Assembly (NCBI GenBank): GCA_036824555.1
Contig: DAISZX010000003.1
Coordinates: forward strand, 1 to 25,179
Source of the DNA: SpSt-28 sp036824555
Lineage (GTDB): Archaea > Aenigmatarchaeota > Aenigmatarchaeia > CG10238-14 > SpSt-28
Direction of reading: 5' to 3'
DNA length: 25,179 nt
Each line of letters begins with the position of its first letter. The first letter of the stretch is position 1. Position numbers and translations under genes: made by a program. Below the pieces are notes generated by a model. That model ran no database searches, was not told where the DNA came from, and worked only from the letters and a program-made list of their open reading frames with translations. This document shows positions 22,313 to 25,179 of the stretch, one piece after another.

Positions 22313-23050
22313 TTATTGTTTTCTCTTAATAAACCTCTTTTTTCTTAAAAGGATTGCGAAATAAGTCAGCAAAAGTATAGTCCCGACAATAAATAAATAT
22401 AGGAGAAATGAGGTACTTTCTTTTAAAGCTTCAATTATTACTTTTTTAATTTCATAACTCATTAAATCCTTCGGTATCAGAAAGCTAGTGTAGTCGATGA
22501 AGAAATAAGGCAAGGACGTTAATATTAAGATAGTTCCAAAAGACAAGAGTTTATTTTCAAATTTTTCTATAGAGATGAAGTAGAGTATACCAAGAACGAT
22601 TGTTGCCATTATTAGGTATTTAGTAGCCTCTAAAATTTTTTCATGAAAACCAAAACTTAGTAGGTACTCGAATTTTCTGTTTTCCAAACATTTCAAGAGA
22701 TCACAATCATACTTTTCGAAATAAAACTCGTCGAATATCTTGCCAGCGAGATAACTGATGATACTTTCCTCATCCAATTTTTTAACTTCCTCACAGTCAA
22801 TAGATAAGTTCTTACCCACTTCAATTCTTATTTCCTTCTCATTTAAACATCTGTACCTTAAATAATTTAGCAAATCTGCTTTTTGTTTTTCACTCATATT
22901 CATTTGTTTTTCGATTAGTGGAGTTGCTATTTCCTTTAAATTATAGTACTCTGTGATTTTTGTTAAAGAGAATAGAAATATTAGGGTTGTGAGAGATAAT
23001 ATAAAGCTGGTTGAAAGTAAAGTTTTAATCAATATCTTTAGAACTTCCAT
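22313..23050 (-). CDS. Four-helix membrane protein with Cys-bearing extracytoplasmic domain
   Basis: The product has 245 residues. One membrane helix is at about 8-29, then a soluble segment of about 110 residues, then three helices at about 142-161, 169-187 and 215-235, and a strongly basic tail. The tail should be cytoplasmic, so with four helices the N-terminus is also inside and the soluble segment is outside. It holds four cysteines (C68, C86, C116, C121), which could form two disulfides. I recognise no family. It is 5 bases upstream of the CBS gene and probably in one operon with it. Confidence 0.78.
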   Translation of the reverse strand: MEVLKILIKTLLSTSFILSLTTLIFLFSLTKITEYYNLKEIATPLIEKQMNMSEKQKADLLNYLRYRCLNEKEIRIEVGKNLSIDCEEVKKLDEESIISYLAGKIFDEFYFEKYDCDLLKCLENRKFEYLLSFGFHEKILEATKYLIMATIVLGILYFISIEKFENKLLSFGTILILTSLPYFFIDYTSFLIPKDLMSYEIKKVIIEALKESTSFLLYLFIVGTILLLTYFAILLRKKRFIKRKQ

Positions 23051-23107
23051 AGAAAATTTTATTCTTTCTATAAAAATTCGTTTACCATACTAATAAATTC
23101 CTGAAAC

Positions 23108-23136
23108 CTTTCGAAAGCTTTTAGTTTAAAGCTTTC
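23108..23136. repeat. Overlapping palindrome and 9-bp inverted repeat
   Basis: CTTTCGAAAG (23108-23117) is a perfect 10-bp palindrome. Its right half continues into GAAAGCTTT/AAAGCTTTC, a perfect 9-bp inverted repeat with a 6-base loop (23113-23136). It lies between the decayed ATPase and the start of the membrane-protein gene, so it could be an operator for the latter. Confidence 0.35.
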
Positions 23137-23167
23137 TTTTTATTCCTAATCAATAAGTCTCGATACT

Positions 23168-23819
23168 TTAAACATAAAAACATTCTGCAGTTATGCTATT
23201 GAGGAAAGACTCTAAAATTGGGATTCTATTTACGAGAGAGAACTGAATTTTTTTGTCTTGTGGAATTATGCCGATAACCTTTATATTTGGATCTTTATCA
23301 ATTTCTCTAATATTTTTAGAAACATTTTCTTATTGCCAAACTCTTTAACTATTTCTATAACCCTCTTAACATCTTCGATGAACTGATTAAAAGGATTTTA
23401 TACAAAAACTATTTCATCAGCTAATTCTATTACGTTTAATGCTTCTTTGCCTATGCCAGGAGCACCATCTAGTATGATAAAATCAAAAGTATTTTTCTTT
23501 TTTTAGACACTCTATTTGTGACTTTATTTCCCCAAAATTGAACTGCGCTATTCCTTCCAAATTTTTGCTTGCTACTAATATTTTTATTCCATTAAAATTA
23601 ATGGGAGCATCACCAATTCCAATCTTTTTAGATGCAACATCATTTATGGTAAATTTGGGATTTAAACATAAGTATGAAGAGATGTGAGGTATTGTGATAT
23701 TCATAATCTACTAATACAACTCTTTTCTCAAATTTTCTTAAGGCGAGGGGCAAGTTTATAGAAAAAGCTGTCTTACCAGTTCCATCTCTACCAGAAAGTA
23801 TGCCCAGCGTTCTCGTCAT
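23168..23819 (-). pseudogene. Decayed MinD-like ATPase
   Basis: Reading from ATG 23819 on the minus strand gives M-T-R-T-L-G-I-L-S-G-R-D-G-T-G-K-T, a Walker A like that of MinD but with R in place of the signature Lys, and then V-V-L-V-D. One extra base after this Asp shifts the frame. The next part carries P-H-I-S-S-Y-L-C-L-N-P-K-F and ends near 23483 with a second shift. A third part has F-I-I-L-D-G-A-P-G-I-G-K-E-A-L (Walker B region) and an in-frame TAA in I-V-F-V-*-N-P. A third shift near 23325 is needed to reach I-I-P-Q-D-K-K-I-Q-F. Three shifts and a stop mean a dead gene, unless the assembly is poor here. It parallels the intact ATPase at 6899 throughout. Confidence 0.85.
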
Positions 23820-23855
23820 TTAGGAAATAATTATTTCGGAAGATAAAAGTATTTC

Positions 23856-25124
23856 ATGATGAATTTTTTAAAGAAGATTTTTAGAGGTAAGAAACCTGAG
23901 GAAAAAAGTAAAGAACCAAGGGACTTTTTAATAATCAGGGATGCGGAGATAGAGAATTATGTTAACTCAATTCTTGAAATGGAGGAAGTAAACGTTCTAA
24001 AGGACGTACAAGGATTTGTTTTTATGATGAGTGAAAAATCAAGCAATTTTGAGAAGAGTTTAGCTAGTCTCGAGCAAGAGAATATTTTGTTGCCAGATAA
24101 ACAGGTTGAAAAAGTTGTTACCTCAAAGAGGAAGGAATTTTTGGATAAAATGAGAAGAGCTCTTGAAAAGGTGAAAAATATTAGTATGAGTAGCGTTGAG
24201 GACTTTTCTAATACTTATAACAATGCTCTCTTCGCATTAAAAGAGGCTAATGCAACTTCTCTAAAAGATTTTATTGCGATAAAGGATTATTTCCTTACCT
24301 CAAAGGACGTTCTTAATAATTTTAAGGATCTTTTTAACAGCTTCTCCACTTTTCAAGAGAAAATGAAGAGTGAAAGATTTGTTAACGTGGTTGAGTTAAA
24401 AAAGGCTCTCTCAGACTATGTTTGGGTTAAGTCAGAAATTTTGTCTAAAAGGAAAGAGGAGGAAGAAATTAGAAACAAAATTGAAGATAGGAGGAAAGAA
24501 CTAGAAAATAAAAAGAGTGAGTTAATAAGCTTGGAAAATTCTGAGGAAATGAGAAAGTTTTTTGAGCTAAATAAGGAAAAGAGTAAAATTTCGTACAGAG
24601 AGAGGGAGTTAGCATCGATTTGCGTAGAGAAAATATCTAAAGTAGAGTACATATTAAAAAAAGTAAAAAAACATTTGAGTTCATCGAATTCGAAAGAATT
24701 TAATGTTTTGTCCGACCTAATATCTTCACCGTTCGATGCTGCTATACACAACGACATTCAAAAAACTCTAAAGAATGTTCTAGATTATATGAAAAACTCT
24801 AATTTTAATCAGGAGGAAATTTCAAAGATAGAAAATTTGGTCAACGAGAGCTTTTTCTCCAAATTGAAAGAAGAATACGAAAAACTAGAAAGAAGGCTGC
24901 ATGAGATTGAAGCAGAAATTGAGAGAATAGATATTATTGGTAGGAAGGTGAGGATTGAAAACGAAATTAAATCCTTGGAGTCCGAAATTTTTGAATTAGA
25001 GAAAAGGCTGAAATTGAGCGAAGAAAAGATTGGGGAGTTAGAGTCTATACATTCTAGAGTAAGAGAAAGCTTGGAAACAAAAATATCGAAAATAGTTGGA
25101 AAAGAAGTTAAGATTATAGTTTAG
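23856..25124 (+). CDS. Large coiled-coil protein, function unknown
   Basis: The product has 422 residues with no membrane segment. A basic N-terminus (K-K-I-F-R-G-K-K) leads into a helical region. Long Lys/Glu-rich coiled-coil stretches are likely at about 190-265 and 340-410, separated by a helical middle. The end contains K-I-V-G-K-E-V-K-I. It resembles the arm parts of SMC-like or structural coiled-coil proteins but has no ATPase motif. The ATG pair at 23856/23859 leaves the exact start open by one residue. It is divergent from the decayed MinD-like gene 36 bases away and so may once have worked with it. Its stop overlaps the next minus-strand gene. Confidence 0.85.
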   Translation: MMNFLKKIFRGKKPEEKSKEPRDFLIIRDAEIENYVNSILEMEEVNVLKDVQGFVFMMSEKSSNFEKSLASLEQENILLPDKQVEKVVTSKRKEFLDKMRRALEKVKNISMSSVEDFSNTYNNALFALKEANATSLKDFIAIKDYFLTSKDVLNNFKDLFNSFSTFQEKMKSERFVNVVELKKALSDYVWVKSEILSKRKEEEEIRNKIEDRRKELENKKSELISLENSEEMRKFFELNKEKSKISYRERELASICVEKISKVEYILKKVKKHLSSSNSKEFNVLSDLISSPFDAAIHNDIQKTLKNVLDYMKNSNFNQEEISKIENLVNESFFSKLKEEYEKLERRLHEIEAEIERIDIIGRKVRIENEIKSLESEIFELEKRLKLSEEKIGELESIHSRVRESLETKISKIVGKEVKIIV

Positions 25125-25179
25125 CCAATGTATGGTTGAATTTCTTCTTTTTGTATTTGTTTCTTTCTCTCTTCAAACC
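25121..25179 (-). CDS. C-terminal end of an unknown gene
   Basis: An open minus-strand frame enters from the right edge and ends with TAA at 25123-25121, overlapping the stop of the coiled-coil gene by 3 bases. Only 18 residues are seen: a charged helical segment E-R-K-K-Q-I-Q-K-E-E followed by I-Q-P-Y-I-G. Tail-to-tail overlap is common in this genome, which favours a real gene, but no family can be named. Confidence 0.4.
   Translation of the reverse strand, partial: FEERKKQIQKEEIQPYIG

Noticed and set aside
23483..23704. Stand-alone 73-residue gene within the decayed ATPase
   Set aside because: Its residues continue the fold of the flanking frames of a MinD-like ATPase, so it is a fragment and not a separate gene.
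23168..23819. Programmed frameshifting in the MinD-like gene
   Set aside because: Three shifts plus a stop codon, with no slippery sequence common to the sites, fit decay or assembly error better than recoding.
1..25179. tRNA, rRNA, CRISPR array, insertion sequence
   Set aside because: I looked through the spacers for cloverleafs, regular direct repeats and terminal inverted repeats with a transposase, and found none that I could support by eye.

Overview
The window is a compact, AT-rich archaeal chromosome segment. Archaeal or archaeal/eukaryotic-type markers are ribosomal proteins S6e, S27e, L44e and S4e, an AglB oligosaccharyltransferase, archaeal-type TrpRS and PheRS, a GINS subunit and an archaeal primase. 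The primase is one polypeptide that joins the PriS catalytic core to a short PriL-like iron-sulfur domain, an arrangement known from Nanoarchaeum and other DPANN lineages. Together with small proteins, short spacers and many gene overlaps, this suggests a DPANN archaeon (Nanoarchaeota, Woesearchaeota or Aenigmarchaeota side). The exact phylum is inference. I see no tRNA, rRNA, CRISPR array or insertion sequence.

Layout, left to right. (1) 1-2350: a glycosylation locus with a partial membrane protein on the minus strand, divergent from aglB. (2) 2374-3660: serS. (3) 3836-4057: a small two-helix membrane protein. (4) 6821-4059, minus: primase, GINS, L44e, S27e and Hsp20 in one tight operon, a variant of the conserved archaeal replication/translation cluster. 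(5) 6899-7651: a MinD-like ATPase, divergent from the primase across a palindrome-bearing promoter. (6) 12420-7648, minus: TrpRS, a family 2 glycosyltransferase, PheS and PheT. (7) 12489-13627, plus: S6e, a zinc-ribbon protein and a small HExxH putative protease. (8) 14387-13563: an endonuclease IV family protein; then, on the plus strand, a helical orphan and a DEDD exonuclease. (9) 20220-15597, minus: S17, L14, L24, S4e, L5, an unrecognised 59-residue protein, S14, an archaeal prepilin peptidase and a divergent enolase, apparently one long transcription unit. (10) 20269-21882, plus: a membrane-anchored PD-(D/E)XK nuclease, a zinc-finger protein and a membrane-anchored or exported thermonuclease with a lamin-tail-like C-terminus. 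(11) 23819-21879, minus: a CBS protein, a four-helix membrane protein and a decayed MinD-like ATPase. (12) 23856-25124: a large coiled-coil protein divergent from the dead ATPase, then the C-terminal end of another minus-strand gene.

Most of the window is core information processing (translation, replication, repair) plus surface biology (N-glycosylation, pilin processing, surface nucleases). At least six plus-strand genes have a TATA-like element whose first base lies 26-29 nt before the start codon, which points to common leaderless transcription. Several operon-internal genes have Shine-Dalgarno-like sequences or overlap start with stop.

The points most worth a second look are the fused primase and its promoter palindrome, the enolase with an altered catalytic position, the unrecognised small gene inside the ribosomal operon, the two membrane-anchored nucleases side by side, the small HExxH protein, and the frameshifted MinD paralog next to a coiled-coil gene.
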